From positions 1 through 64,000 of the forward strand of contig JAEZKP010000025.1 of assembly GCA_023436145.1 (NCBI GenBank): a DNA stretch of 64,000 bases, written 5' to 3'. The position numbers were made by a program, and so were the translations under genes. Shown here in pieces: positions 27,540 through 36,224 of this stretch (its first letter is position 1; each line of letters begins with the position of its first letter). The DNA comes from Fibrobacterota bacterium. Lineage in GTDB: Bacteria; Fibrobacterota; Chitinivibrionia; Chitinivibrionales; Chitinispirillaceae. The notes beneath the pieces were generated by a model. That model was not told the DNA's origin. It made no database searches and saw nothing but the letters and a program-made list of their open reading frames with translations.

Positions 27540-28214
27540 ATGCACTGTGGTGCATATGTAAAACTGTTTTTTATGCTGATTTTTTGCGGTTTATGTGCTT
27601 TTGATTCCAAGGGAATCGAAAAGACGGTGGTTGTGGATACGTTTTCTGCCTGTCTGTCTTTACAGGACAGGCTACCCTGCGGTTGGTATGCCACTCAGCG
27701 GGAAGTCCAGATGTTTTCATTGGAACAGGAGCAGGGGAATTGTTTCCTGAAGGTAAAGACAGCCGGAGGCAACACCTCTTTAGGGATTCAGGTCAGCTTT
27801 AATACTGACAGCTATCGTTATTTAAGCTGGAGGTGGAGGGTTCACCAGCTGCCCCGGGGGGCCAGAGAGGACAGGCGTCGGTTGGCAGACAGTGCTGCAG
27901 GAGTGTATGTGATTTTTAACGGTAAATTAAAGTTGAACCGGATTATTAAATATGTCTGGAGTAGTACTTTAGAGCCGGGGGTGGTTACAGAGAGCCCGTT
28001 TAACAGAAGAACTAAAATTATAGTCTTGCGTTGTGGTGAGGCGTCAGCTGGGAAGTGGATTGAGGAGATGGTGGATATATTTGAAGATTATCGAAGGATT
28101 TTTGGCACCCAACCTCCTCCTGTACAAGCCATAGCGATCATGTCGGATTCTGATAATACGGAGTCGATTGTGGAAGCTGATTACGATGACTTCCGGATAA
28201 GTGTGGAAAAATGA
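27540..28214 (+). CDS. DUF3047 domain protein, exported
   Basis: A 224-residue protein with a signal peptide (LFFMLIFCGLCAFDSKG). The body matches the DUF3047 pattern: LSWRWRVHQLPRGARED, DSAAGVYVIFNGKL, IKYVWSSTLEPG, WIEEMVDIFEDYRRIFG and IAIMSDSDNTES. The fold is jelly-roll-like and probably binds sugars, but no activity is established. It is the first gene of a four-gene chain with 4-base overlaps (flippase-like protein, glycosyltransferase, acyltransferase), which suggests a periplasmic role in the same envelope glycolipid pathway. Confidence 0.78.
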   Translation: MHCGAYVKLFFMLIFCGLCAFDSKGIEKTVVVDTFSACLSLQDRLPCGWYATQREVQMFSLEQEQGNCFLKVKTAGGNTSLGIQVSFNTDSYRYLSWRWRVHQLPRGAREDRRRLADSAAGVYVIFNGKLKLNRIIKYVWSSTLEPGVVTESPFNRRTKIIVLRCGEASAGKWIEEMVDIFEDYRRIFGTQPPPVQAIAIMSDSDNTESIVEADYDDFRISVEK

Positions 28215-29230
28215 AATTTCCGCTCAAAGCGATCATCGGGATGGGAGGGGTTCTTCTGGCGCTGGTGTGGTCGGTTCACGGGGTGAACTTAAAGGACGTC
28301 TGGGAGATTTTAAAGAATATGAATGTTGTTCAAACAATCAGTGTTCTTTTTCTTACTACTCTCAATCTTATGATCAGGGCGGTGGTGTGGATGTGTATAG
28401 TAAGACCTATAAAGGTGGTCTCTCTTTATAATGCAGTTTCCAGTTACCTGGTGGGGGTTTTTTCCAACCTTGTTCTTCCTTTCAAACTGGGGGATGTGGC
28501 TCAGGGTTATTCTTTAAGTAAGCGGCAGGAAATTTCAAAAATCTCCACTGTTTCTGCAGTGGTTATTCAAAGAATCTTTGAGGTCACCAGTCTGATGTTG
28601 ATAATGGCGTTTGTGGGGTTTGTGTTTTCTTTTCCTTTACTGTTTCAAAGAAGAACTCTGGTGCTTGGAATATTGGTGCTGACAGGGATACTGGGATTAC
28701 TGTATGTCTACAGGAAGCGGGAATGGGTGATTAAAAGTATCGAAGAGATGGTAAGCAGAATCTCACCCAAACTGGGTAGAACTGTGGCTATGGTACTGGA
28801 GCAGTTTCTTACAGGTACAAAAGTAATCAACAGCTTCTCCGATGTTTCAAAAATCATGTTTCTTTCTCTTCTCTCCTGGACAGTGCAGATCTCCATGGTG
28901 AAGCTTACCGCAGAGGCTCTCGATATAAGAATCGATCTGGTAGCCTCAGCTGTTGTTTTACTTATCATCAATATGGGTCTTATTATCCCTCTTGCTCCTG
29001 GCAATATTGGCACTTTTCAGTTCTTTAGCATTTTAGCGCTTTCGATATTTTCCGTTTCCAAACCTAAGGCACTTACCTTTTCCATAATTTTCCAAGTCAT
29101 TCAGGGGGTGCCGGTAATTCTGGGTGGCACCTACAGTCTTATCCAAGAGGTGATTTCTGCAAAAAATCCGGATAACATTTCTTCTTCCGGAAAAAATCAA
29201 ATCATGTCTAACAGGAATGCCCAACCATGA
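28211..29230 (+). CDS. Lysylphosphatidylglycerol synthase TM-region/flippase-like membrane protein (UPF0104)
   Basis: A 339-residue polytopic protein with about eight hydrophobic segments. Family marks are RAVVWMCIVRPI, SNLVLPFKLGDVAQGYSLS (the conserved N-x-x-LPF-R/K-x-GD), and LAPGNIGTFQFFSILAL near the C-terminus. Related domains occur in MprF and in glycolipid flippase-like proteins such as AglD. Here it likely moves or assists a lipid-linked intermediate across the inner membrane. It overlaps both neighbours by four bases. Confidence 0.85.
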   Translation: MKFPLKAIIGMGGVLLALVWSVHGVNLKDVWEILKNMNVVQTISVLFLTTLNLMIRAVVWMCIVRPIKVVSLYNAVSSYLVGVFSNLVLPFKLGDVAQGYSLSKRQEISKISTVSAVVIQRIFEVTSLMLIMAFVGFVFSFPLLFQRRTLVLGILVLTGILGLLYVYRKREWVIKSIEEMVSRISPKLGRTVAMVLEQFLTGTKVINSFSDVSKIMFLSLLSWTVQISMVKLTAEALDIRIDLVASAVVLLIINMGLIIPLAPGNIGTFQFFSILALSIFSVSKPKALTFSIIFQVIQGVPVILGGTYSLIQEVISAKNPDNISSSGKNQIMSNRNAQP

Positions 29231-30387
29231 AAATCGGTATTGTATCCTCTTATTTTTATCCCTGGTATGGTGGTATCACCGAACATGTATTCTATCAGTA
29301 TAAAGAGCTTAAAAAAAGAGGATATGATGTAAAGCTGATTACCCCCTTTGACGGAAAAGGTATACTGGAGCACAGATGTGATCTTATAAAAATCGGTAAA
29401 CCTGTACCTTTTATACTTAATGGATCGGTTGTAAAGGTCCCTTTTGTTACCAGGCCTTTGCGGGTGATGAACAGAATATTGGCAGCGTATGATTTTGATA
29501 TACTGCATCTGCATCAGCCTCTTTTCTGTCTATTGGGACTCAGCGTGCTCAGATGTGTAAAGGATCGACGTAGCAGGGGACTCAAAACTCCCGTAATAAT
29601 AGGTACTTTTCACGCCTGTGGCGGGGGGGCTGAGCGTTTTTTTGTCAGGAGACTGGGCTTTTACTTTAAGAAGTTTGAGTCTGAGTTTCACTGTCGCATT
29701 GCTGTTTCCGCTGCTTCCAGAGATTTTGTTCAACCCATTCTGCCCGGGGAATATCAGATAATCCCTAACGGAGTTGATCTGACGCGGTTTTCTTCAGAAA
29801 AGCAGAAAATTTTACGTTTTGATGACGGAGTCAAAAATATTCTCTTTGTAGGGCGACTGGAACCCAGAAAAGGACTTACCACTCTTTTACAAAGCATTCC
29901 CCTCATTAAAAACTATACCAATGAGCAGGTCAGACTTATCGTAGTGGGCAATGGTATACTCACCCGGTATTATCGTAGTAGAATTCCTCCCGAAGTCGCA
30001 GACCGTGTCTTTTTTATCGGTGAAGCATCCTTTGACGATCTTCCCCGGTTCTACAAAACTGCAGACATATTCTGTTCTCCGGCCACTTATGGAGAAAGTT
30101 TCGGGATAGTACTTATCGAGGCCATGGCTGCGGGAGTACCTATTGTTGCCGGAAATAATGAGGGATATCGTAAAGTGATTAAAGATGGGGAAAATGGTTT
30201 GTTGGTGGATCCGACTGATCCTCATCAGATTGCCAGGGCGATAGCCAGGTTGTTGCAATCCCCTCAGTTGGCTCAGAAAATCTCCACTCAGGGCATAGAG
30301 GATGTTAGAAAATACAGCTGGAGCTCAGTTATAGACCAGATCGAACTATCTTACCGCAATTTTCTCAGTTTCAGTGAGGCAGTATGA
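29227..30387 (+). CDS. PimA-like glycosyltransferase family 4
   Basis: A 386-residue GT-B enzyme. The N-terminal domain has YGGITEHVFYQYKELKKRGY, then NGSVVKVPF and DFDILHLHQP followed by GTFHA. The C-terminal domain has IPNGVDLTRF, LFVGRLEPRKGLTTLL and YGESFGIVLIEAMAAG (E-x7-E). The order and wording closely resemble actinobacterial PimA, the mannosyltransferase that starts phosphatidylinositol mannoside synthesis. The true donor and lipid acceptor are unknown. It sits between a flippase-like gene and an LpxL/PatA-like acyltransferase, overlapping both by four bases, which strengthens a glycolipid role. Confidence 0.85.
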   Translation: MKIGIVSSYFYPWYGGITEHVFYQYKELKKRGYDVKLITPFDGKGILEHRCDLIKIGKPVPFILNGSVVKVPFVTRPLRVMNRILAAYDFDILHLHQPLFCLLGLSVLRCVKDRRSRGLKTPVIIGTFHACGGGAERFFVRRLGFYFKKFESEFHCRIAVSAASRDFVQPILPGEYQIIPNGVDLTRFSSEKQKILRFDDGVKNILFVGRLEPRKGLTTLLQSIPLIKNYTNEQVRLIVVGNGILTRYYRSRIPPEVADRVFFIGEASFDDLPRFYKTADIFCSPATYGESFGIVLIEAMAAGVPIVAGNNEGYRKVIKDGENGLLVDPTDPHQIARAIARLLQSPQLAQKISTQGIEDVRKYSWSSVIDQIELSYRNFLSFSEAV

Positions 30388-31217
30388 TCTATGTTTCCTC
30401 TAAAATAATCCAGCATTTAGGGGGAGCGATTAAATTCTTTTTTCTGTGGTTTCTTTATTCAACTGCCCGACTCCCTTTATCGTTGCGATATGTGATTACC
30501 GACACACTTTCATTTCTGAGCTTTGTTTTATCTCACTCAAAAAGAAGTTCGGTAAGAAAAAATCTGAAATCGATTTTCAAGCGTGATCCTGTTTTTACTG
30601 AAATTTACCGGGTCTTTATGGAGTATGGAAGATACTGGGCAGAATATCCGTTGGTAAATAATATCTGGAGACACAGTAGTGTAGTTTACCATAGCCCTGA
30701 ATTTCCTCCCTGTGAGCCTTGTTTTCTGGGAGTGACCTTTCACATGGGGAATTTCGAACTTTTTGGAAACATTATTAAAGACACCACACAACAAGACTTC
30801 CAGGTAGTGGCTGAGCGGCTCCGTCCGCAATACATTGCAGAATTCTTCAAGCGTACCCGTCAAGCTCACGGTATAAAGACCGTCGTTCATGATGACTTAC
30901 GTCAGATACTAAGGGTGTTAAAGGAAGGGAGGCCATTGGGGATACTATGTGACAGAATGGTGGGGGGAAGTGGAATTGAGGTCCGTTTTTTCGGAAAACG
31001 GGTCAAAATGCCGCTTAATATTGTGGATTATGCTTTACAGAAAAAAATTCCGGTTTATGTAGCCTACTGCATCAATAAAAACGGTGTACTAAATGTCTAT
31101 TCACGTAAAATAAGTGCGGAAACCAGTTTTGATACTGCAGTGCAAACGATCATTTCTACCTTTGAGGAGGCCATTACCCGCTTTCCTTTTCAGTGGCATG
31201 TGCTCTCCTCTCTTTGA
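30384..31217 (+). CDS. Lysophospholipid/lipid A-type acyltransferase (LpxL/HtrB family)
   Basis: A 277-residue protein with an N-terminal membrane segment and the HxxxxE catalytic motif as GVTFHMGNFELFG. PLGILCDRMVGGSGIEVRFF matches the second LpxL-family block (usually DQ-x-GG-G-V-F). The equivalent acyltransferase in mycobacteria (PatA) acylates PimA products, and in Gram-negatives LpxL acylates lipid A. It is the last gene of the four-gene chain. The Q-to-R change in the DQ element is a variant to note. Confidence 0.85.
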   Translation: MIYVSSKIIQHLGGAIKFFFLWFLYSTARLPLSLRYVITDTLSFLSFVLSHSKRSSVRKNLKSIFKRDPVFTEIYRVFMEYGRYWAEYPLVNNIWRHSSVVYHSPEFPPCEPCFLGVTFHMGNFELFGNIIKDTTQQDFQVVAERLRPQYIAEFFKRTRQAHGIKTVVHDDLRQILRVLKEGRPLGILCDRMVGGSGIEVRFFGKRVKMPLNIVDYALQKKIPVYVAYCINKNGVLNVYSRKISAETSFDTAVQTIISTFEEAITRFPFQWHVLSSL

Positions 31218-31236
31218 GTATTCAGACTGTATTTTT

Positions 31237-31734
31237 TCAAGGGCGGGGGGGTTCAACATGTTTAAAGGAAAACCAGAAGGCGGCAAAAATTGCCCCCAAA
31301 GAAAGCAGTATGTCAATTGGGCGCATCATGGCAGTCATAAAGCTTGTGGCCATAGAAAAATCAAGCTGCGAGAGCACTTCTGATTTGGGAATTTTTTTTC
31401 CAGTGGCAAAAATATTTACAGCAGTGCTTAAGGTCCCCACTATTATGGCAACCGCCGTTAAAAAGGCTCCGATGTAGCCATACCATTGGTCGATAATCTT
31501 TCCTCCGTACTGAATAGCGAATGCAGTGCCAAAACCAACTGCCAGTGCCATCCAGGACACCTGGTATTTCTGAGCCATCAGTAGCCATAGCACAGTAGTA
31601 AGGATAGAGGCCAGTACACCTGCTCCGATAGCCAGTAGAGGTTTCTGTTTTTTGCGTAATTGTTCCAGTTTGATTGCGAATTCATCTACTTCCATTTCTT
31701 GAGCTTCAGCGGATTGCAGTTGTGTTTCTGACAT
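31237..31734 (-). CDS. Hypothetical membrane protein, 165 residues
   Basis: A charged N-terminus (QEMEVDEFAIKLEQLRKKQK) then four hydrophobic segments, e.g. LLAIGAGVLASILTTVLWLL, WMALAVGFGTAFAIQYGG, YIGAFLTAVAIIVGTL and LLSLGAIFAAFWFSF. No family recognised. It lies 20 bases downstream of, and convergent with, the acyltransferase gene. Its start has AAAGGTGAACC upstream. It may be a small inner-membrane accessory protein of unknown role. Confidence 0.65.
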   Translation of the reverse strand: MSETQLQSAEAQEMEVDEFAIKLEQLRKKQKPLLAIGAGVLASILTTVLWLLMAQKYQVSWMALAVGFGTAFAIQYGGKIIDQWYGYIGAFLTAVAIIVGTLSTAVNIFATGKKIPKSEVLSQLDFSMATSFMTAMMRPIDILLSLGAIFAAFWFSFKHVEPPRP

Positions 31735-32030
31735 GGTTCACCTTTCCTGTTGCAGGCAATTCTCTGATTACCCGGCTGTATTAAATTTTTGTGCTATGGA
31801 TTTTTCAATATACAACCCTTTCACAATAGAGGCAATTAAAACAAGTCAATTTAATCAGATCAGGATTGTAATTAAACTGTTAATACTGACGTTAAAATAA
31901 CAGGTGGAAAAAAGATGAGGATCAATTTTAACCTGGGTTTTCTTTTTGAAAATCGAATGCTGAAGCAGGAAGAAAAGAAGATCTCATCAGCTGTTTTTTG
32001 CCTTTAAATTAATAGTATAAGGAGGTTCTT

Positions 32031-32603
32031 ATGAATAGGATATACTTAAAAAGTCACAGGGACAGCCTCTCACGCATCATCAGGAATGTTAAAGGTTGGT
32101 ATTTCAAACCAGAACACCGTCTGATGTCTGTACTTATTACCGGGCAATTTATACTGATTGTTCTGGCATTTACAACCCAACGTCAGGGGGTGATTCTTCC
32201 TATAGGTAAGGATGTGGTTAGCGCTTATAATTTGCTTCAGTCCACTCCCACCGGAAAACGATTGATTAAGGATGTAAAAAGTGTGACCCGGGGAAGAGTT
32301 ATTTTTCTGACTCTTGGAGAGACTGAAAGGGACGACCTTTTTGATGAGTGCGGCAAGACTGTACGGGGATTAACCAGAACTGATTTTGCAGTCTCAGGGA
32401 TTTCCTGTGGGATTCGCCGGGTTACCGTGATTGCCAACAGGGATGTATTGGGAGAGAGACCTTCTGAAATAGTCAAGAGTTTGGCATTCGAGCTGGAGAA
32501 TGTCTATCAGATCTTCGCTCTGAGTTGTGCCTGTCCATTAAAAGACAGTCCGCGTGCAGCCATAACACAGGCCAGAGTCATTAATGAACTAGGAGTTTAC
32601 TAA
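32031..32603 (+). CDS. Hypothetical protein with N-terminal membrane anchor, 190 residues
   Basis: One hydrophobic segment near residues 34-50 (SVLITGQFILIVLAFT) and a soluble C-terminal domain rich in Arg and with a few Cys (SGISCGIRRVTVIA; FALSCACPLKDSPR). Good ribosome-binding sequence (AAGGAGGTTCTT before the ATG). It looks coding on composition and site quality, but I do not recognise a family. It stands alone in a 1-kb gap between other genes. Confidence 0.55.
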   Translation: MNRIYLKSHRDSLSRIIRNVKGWYFKPEHRLMSVLITGQFILIVLAFTTQRQGVILPIGKDVVSAYNLLQSTPTGKRLIKDVKSVTRGRVIFLTLGETERDDLFDECGKTVRGLTRTDFAVSGISCGIRRVTVIANRDVLGERPSEIVKSLAFELENVYQIFALSCACPLKDSPRAAITQARVINELGVY

Positions 32604-32791
32604 TTAATTAGTTTGCAAGTGAATCAATGGAAACAATTGCCGGTATTGAGTGGAAAGTGTGCAAGTGTGAAGCATAGGAGGAAAACAGGGAATTAATGGA
32701 TTTATTCAAAGTCTTTCCTCACGGCTCTTGTTTAAGGTGAGTTATTGTTTTACCGTTTCTGAGAAGGTTTGTTCAGATGGTAAATGCTTTA

Positions 32792-34258
32792 TTATAAATC
32801 ATTGATTACTTCATCCAGATAGCTGATCCGGGTTCTCCACCATAACTTCATTTTTTCTATCTCCTCATCGAAGTTGATATTTAAATCCCATATCGTTGTG
32901 TTTGCTTTGTGAGATGATTCAATTTGCTTTTTCATATCATCCATGAAATTTTCCATGGCCATCACTTCGCCTTTCATGATATTCCAGCGATTCTTATATA
33001 ATACTATAAATCCCGGATCGGAATAAAACCTTTCAAAAAAAGGATGCTTGTCACAAAGATCATATGGGTTGGTAAAATATCTGTATTCGCCATCACCAAA
33101 ACCGAAAGCCCAATCAAAATCCCATAAAGGTCCCATATGCAGAATTCCGTCAGCATCCATATACATGAAAGTTGATTTTGGATGTTTAAGTTCGTGGTTT
33201 TTTAATATTTCATGTATTAGAAGAAAATCTATAAATGATTGCAAATCAACATGATTTTTATATGAATTATCAGGAATGGGTTCACCTTTGTTGTACAGAA
33301 GAGTTTCTAAAGTATTGATTTTTTCTCTTACGAATAAATACTTATCAGAGTATCCTGTTTCATTTATAGAACATTCCGGCGAACTGATCAATATTGGCAG
33401 TTTATAATGTTCAGATGTGAACTTTGGTTCTTCATCGAAATAATTATCGAATTCTATAAAAAAGCCCTTGTTCTCATCAATTTCAACTCTTCCTGGGGCT
33501 ACCTGGTTGTGTTCTGTAAGCAGGTAATTTCCTATATACTCTCCATTGAGTAAAACATCCACATGAAAGTAATTATGAGAAAATCTCATTTCAAAGCGTT
33601 TTCCTAATTCAAACGCAATAGTATTTAAGAGAAGTGTAGGGTCCTGATGATTTGCTAATAATACCCAGTCCTTTGCGGCTTTTAATCCAAATAGTGAGGT
33701 CTTTTTATCAAATTTAATTCTATATGGTTTTTTCGGTTTGGCCCAGGTGGTATTACCTCTACCTCTTATCTCATCTTTAAAACCAGTTTTTTCGATATTG
33801 TACTCAGGATTATTAAGATCCTGGATAGTGACATTTGCTCTTAAATAGTCTTCTTTGCTCGTTATTGGCCGTTTGAATGCAGTGCTGATTGATATGATAG
33901 GGATATTTCTGGATTCAACAACCTCAATTTCGAGATCTGTTGACATAGAGTTATTTTCAGGAGTTTTATTTTTAGATACGGTAATTACAGCTCTGCCTGC
34001 ATTTCCGGCAATGAGCATACCGGAATTCGGATCATACGAAACGATTTCCGGATTATTACTAGTAATATCTATCTCTCCGTCGATTTTACCATCGGTAGTA
34101 AGTGGGAATTTCTGCCCTGATAGTAATGAATTAAACTTATTTAATTTTATGATGGAAGTGAGCGGGGGCTCGTTGTTTGGTATTGTAGCCAGTTGCTGGC
34201 AACCTGTAAACAGAAGTAAACTGAAGGTGAGGCAAAATCCAATCACCATTTTTAACAT
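32792..34258 (-). CDS. CotH kinase family lipoprotein
   Basis: A 488-residue protein with a lipobox leader (LTFSLLLFTGC). After a Big2/Ig-like domain (ITSNNPEIVSYDPNSGMLIA; GRAVITVSKNKT) comes a CotH kinase domain: DEIRGRGNTTWAKPKKPYRI, KKTSLFGLKAAKDWVLLANH, and the catalytic-loop-like MGPLWDFDWAFGFGDG. CotH-type kinases use ATP to phosphorylate proteins; many bacterial ones are secreted and sit with cellulosomal or surface proteins. The lipoprotein signal predicts an exported, membrane-anchored enzyme. Single gene, with its promoter region shared with the flagellar cluster. Confidence 0.85.
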   Translation of the reverse strand: MLKMVIGFCLTFSLLLFTGCQQLATIPNNEPPLTSIIKLNKFNSLLSGQKFPLTTDGKIDGEIDITSNNPEIVSYDPNSGMLIAGNAGRAVITVSKNKTPENNSMSTDLEIEVVESRNIPIISISTAFKRPITSKEDYLRANVTIQDLNNPEYNIEKTGFKDEIRGRGNTTWAKPKKPYRIKFDKKTSLFGLKAAKDWVLLANHQDPTLLLNTIAFELGKRFEMRFSHNYFHVDVLLNGEYIGNYLLTEHNQVAPGRVEIDENKGFFIEFDNYFDEEPKFTSEHYKLPILISSPECSINETGYSDKYLFVREKINTLETLLYNKGEPIPDNSYKNHVDLQSFIDFLLIHEILKNHELKHPKSTFMYMDADGILHMGPLWDFDWAFGFGDGEYRYFTNPYDLCDKHPFFERFYSDPGFIVLYKNRWNIMKGEVMAMENFMDDMKKQIESSHKANTTIWDLNINFDEEIEKMKLWWRTRISYLDEVINDL

Positions 34259-34454
34259 TGTTTCTTACTCGTTCTATGTGTCATTTAGCGTTTAACAATT
34301 GACCATTCACAGATAACATTTAATATTCTGGTGTTTTGTCTGCATACGATGAAGCTACATAGGGTTTTAATTTTCGTTCAATATAATAAAAAAATTGTAA
34401 ATAAGAAAGTGTATAATAGGGAAATGAAGGCAGAATATCTCAGAAAACATTCTG

Positions 34455-34481
34455 TAATTAAATAAATTTTCAGGCCGAAAG
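34455..34481 (+). promoter_or_regulatory. Sigma-28-like flagellar promoter candidate
   Basis: TAAT, a 15-base spacer, then GCCGAAAG, close to the sigma-28 consensus TAAA-N15-GCCGATAA. It lies about 165 bases upstream of the chosen flgF start, in the otherwise unassigned 390-base gap after the CotH gene. GCCG at 34474-34477 also pairs with CGGC at 34486-34489 as a small inverted repeat, which could alternatively be a regulatory element. Weak evidence. Confidence 0.3.
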
Positions 34482-34648
34482 AAGACGGCAAAAATTTCCT
34501 CTTCCTCTGGATGAAACTTCCTGCCTGGCTACAGACATTAAAGAACGATGATTGTAATTCTTTGAAATATCGAAAGTTATCCTATTGCCATTACTGGCAT
34601 GAAATATGCTTATGTTTCCTCTGCAGAACCTCAGATCAGGGAGTTATG

Positions 34649-35386
34649 ATGATTCAGGGAATCTATACTGCATCGATGGGGATGACTCCTCTGATGCAAA
34701 AGCAGGATCAGATCGCTAACAATCTGGCCAATATTAACACTACAGGCTTCAAGCAGAGCGGTCTTTTCATCAAAACCTATCAGAAATTTCTCAGCAATGA
34801 TCAGCACCAACCCTTTGTAAATGAACAGATAAAGGCAGACGAAGTGTATGTTGATTATAGCGAGGGACCACTCAGGCAGACCAACTCCACTCTGGATGTG
34901 GCTATCAAGGGGAGCGGCTTTTTTACGATCATGACTGATAGTGGACTTCAATATACCAGAAACGGAAATTTCTCGCTGAGTCCGGAAGGGTTGCTGGTTA
35001 GTTCTGATGGCTCCAGGGTGATGGGCACGGATGGCTTTATAAGGGTGGAGCGTGATACTCCAATTACTATAAGCGATAAGGGTGAGGTGATTCAGCGTGG
35101 TGAGAGCAAGGGAGTTCTGAAAATAACTGATTTTAAAAAGCCTTATAGTATGTATCGTTGCGGGGAAAGCCGTTTTCGGCCTTTATTGCCTGATGGTGAT
35201 GTCACGGTTAAAAGTGCCGGATTTGTTGTACGGCAAGGGTATTTGGAAGGGTCCAATGTGGATATCATTCGAAATATGGTTCAGATGATCTCTGCGAACA
35301 GAAATTTTGAAGCAGATCAGAAGGCTTTGCATGCTCAGGATGAAACTCTGGAGAAGGCTGTAAATCAGGTTGGCAGACTGGGGTAA
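34649..35386 (+). CDS. flgF: Flagellar basal-body rod protein FlgF
   Basis: About 245 residues from the ATG at 34649 (MIQGIYTASMGMTPLMQKQD), chosen because AGGGAG ends at 34643; the open frame runs further upstream to 34511 with non-family sequence. The N-terminal rod signature is QIANNLANINTTGFKQ and the C-terminal one VRQGYLEGSNVDIIRNMVQM plus ANRNFEADQKAL. The hook-basal-body middle has VAIKGSGFFTI and YTRNGNFSLSPEG. FlgF with FlgG and FlgB/C forms the proximal and distal rod. It starts a five-gene flagellar operon. Confidence 0.93.
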   Translation: MIQGIYTASMGMTPLMQKQDQIANNLANINTTGFKQSGLFIKTYQKFLSNDQHQPFVNEQIKADEVYVDYSEGPLRQTNSTLDVAIKGSGFFTIMTDSGLQYTRNGNFSLSPEGLLVSSDGSRVMGTDGFIRVERDTPITISDKGEVIQRGESKGVLKITDFKKPYSMYRCGESRFRPLLPDGDVTVKSAGFVVRQGYLEGSNVDIIRNMVQMISANRNFEADQKALHAQDETLEKAVNQVGRLG

Positions 35387-35415
35387 TCTATATCTTTTCC
35401 GTTAAGAGGTGACTT

Positions 35416-36204
35416 ATGATGCGGTGTATGATGACAGCGGCTACCGGTATGGAAGCTCAACAGTTATATATGGATACCATATCCAATAATTTATCCAATG
35501 TGAATACAGTCGGATTTAAACGCTCAAAAGTGGAATTTCAGGATCTGATGTATCAGACTCTCAGAGAACCTGGAGTGAGAAATTTCGAGGGTGCAATGGC
35601 TCCGGCAGGGATAGAGACTGGATTGGGAGTCAGACCTGCAGCAACCCAGAGAATTTTTGAGCAGGGTGCACCGAACCAAACGGAAAATGATCTGGATTGG
35701 GCGATTCAGGGCGAAGGATTGTTTCAGATAACCTTACCTGATGGGGGTACTGCTTATACCCGTGATGGTTCTTTCAAGCTCTCAAGTGATGGTTCCATTG
35801 TGAGCTCTTCAGGTTTCCTTCTTTATCCGCAGATTAGTGTTCCGGAAGGTTCTTCAGAGTTGACGGTGGCTGCAGATGGCAGAGTCTCTGTTAAGCTTCA
35901 GGGGGAAGATACAATGACTGATATCGGGCAGGTTGAGGTTGTCCGCTTTATTAATCCATCAGGACTGCGTTCGCTGGGGGGAAACCTTTTTGCGGTTACC
36001 GATTCCAGTGGTGAGCCGGTGGCTTCTTTTCCGGGTGAGGAGGGTGCTGGTACGATAATGCAGGGTTACACCGAATCATCAAATGTTAAGATTGTAGATG
36101 AGATGGTGAATATGATTTCGGCTCAGCGTGCTTTTGAGATAGTTTCCAAATCAATACAGGTTGCTGAGGATATGTTACAGGTAGCCAGCAATTTGAAAAG
36201 ATAA
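35416..36204 (+). CDS. flgG: Flagellar basal-body rod protein FlgG
   Basis: A 262-residue distal-rod protein of normal length. It opens RCMMTAATGMEAQQLYMDTI, with SNNLSNVNTVGFKRSKVEFQ, the FlgG-specific QDLMYQTLREPG and GLGVRPAATQRIFEQG, and ends GYTESSNVKIVDEMVNMISA and QRAFEIVSKSIQ. It polymerises as the driveshaft linking rod and hook. GAGGTGACTT precedes the first of two adjacent ATG codons. About 29 bases separate it from flgF. Confidence 0.97.
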   Translation: MMRCMMTAATGMEAQQLYMDTISNNLSNVNTVGFKRSKVEFQDLMYQTLREPGVRNFEGAMAPAGIETGLGVRPAATQRIFEQGAPNQTENDLDWAIQGEGLFQITLPDGGTAYTRDGSFKLSSDGSIVSSSGFLLYPQISVPEGSSELTVAADGRVSVKLQGEDTMTDIGQVEVVRFINPSGLRSLGGNLFAVTDSSGEPVASFPGEEGAGTIMQGYTESSNVKIVDEMVNMISAQRAFEIVSKSIQVAEDMLQVASNLKR

Positions 36205-36224
36205 CAGGTAGAGAGTGGTAAAGT

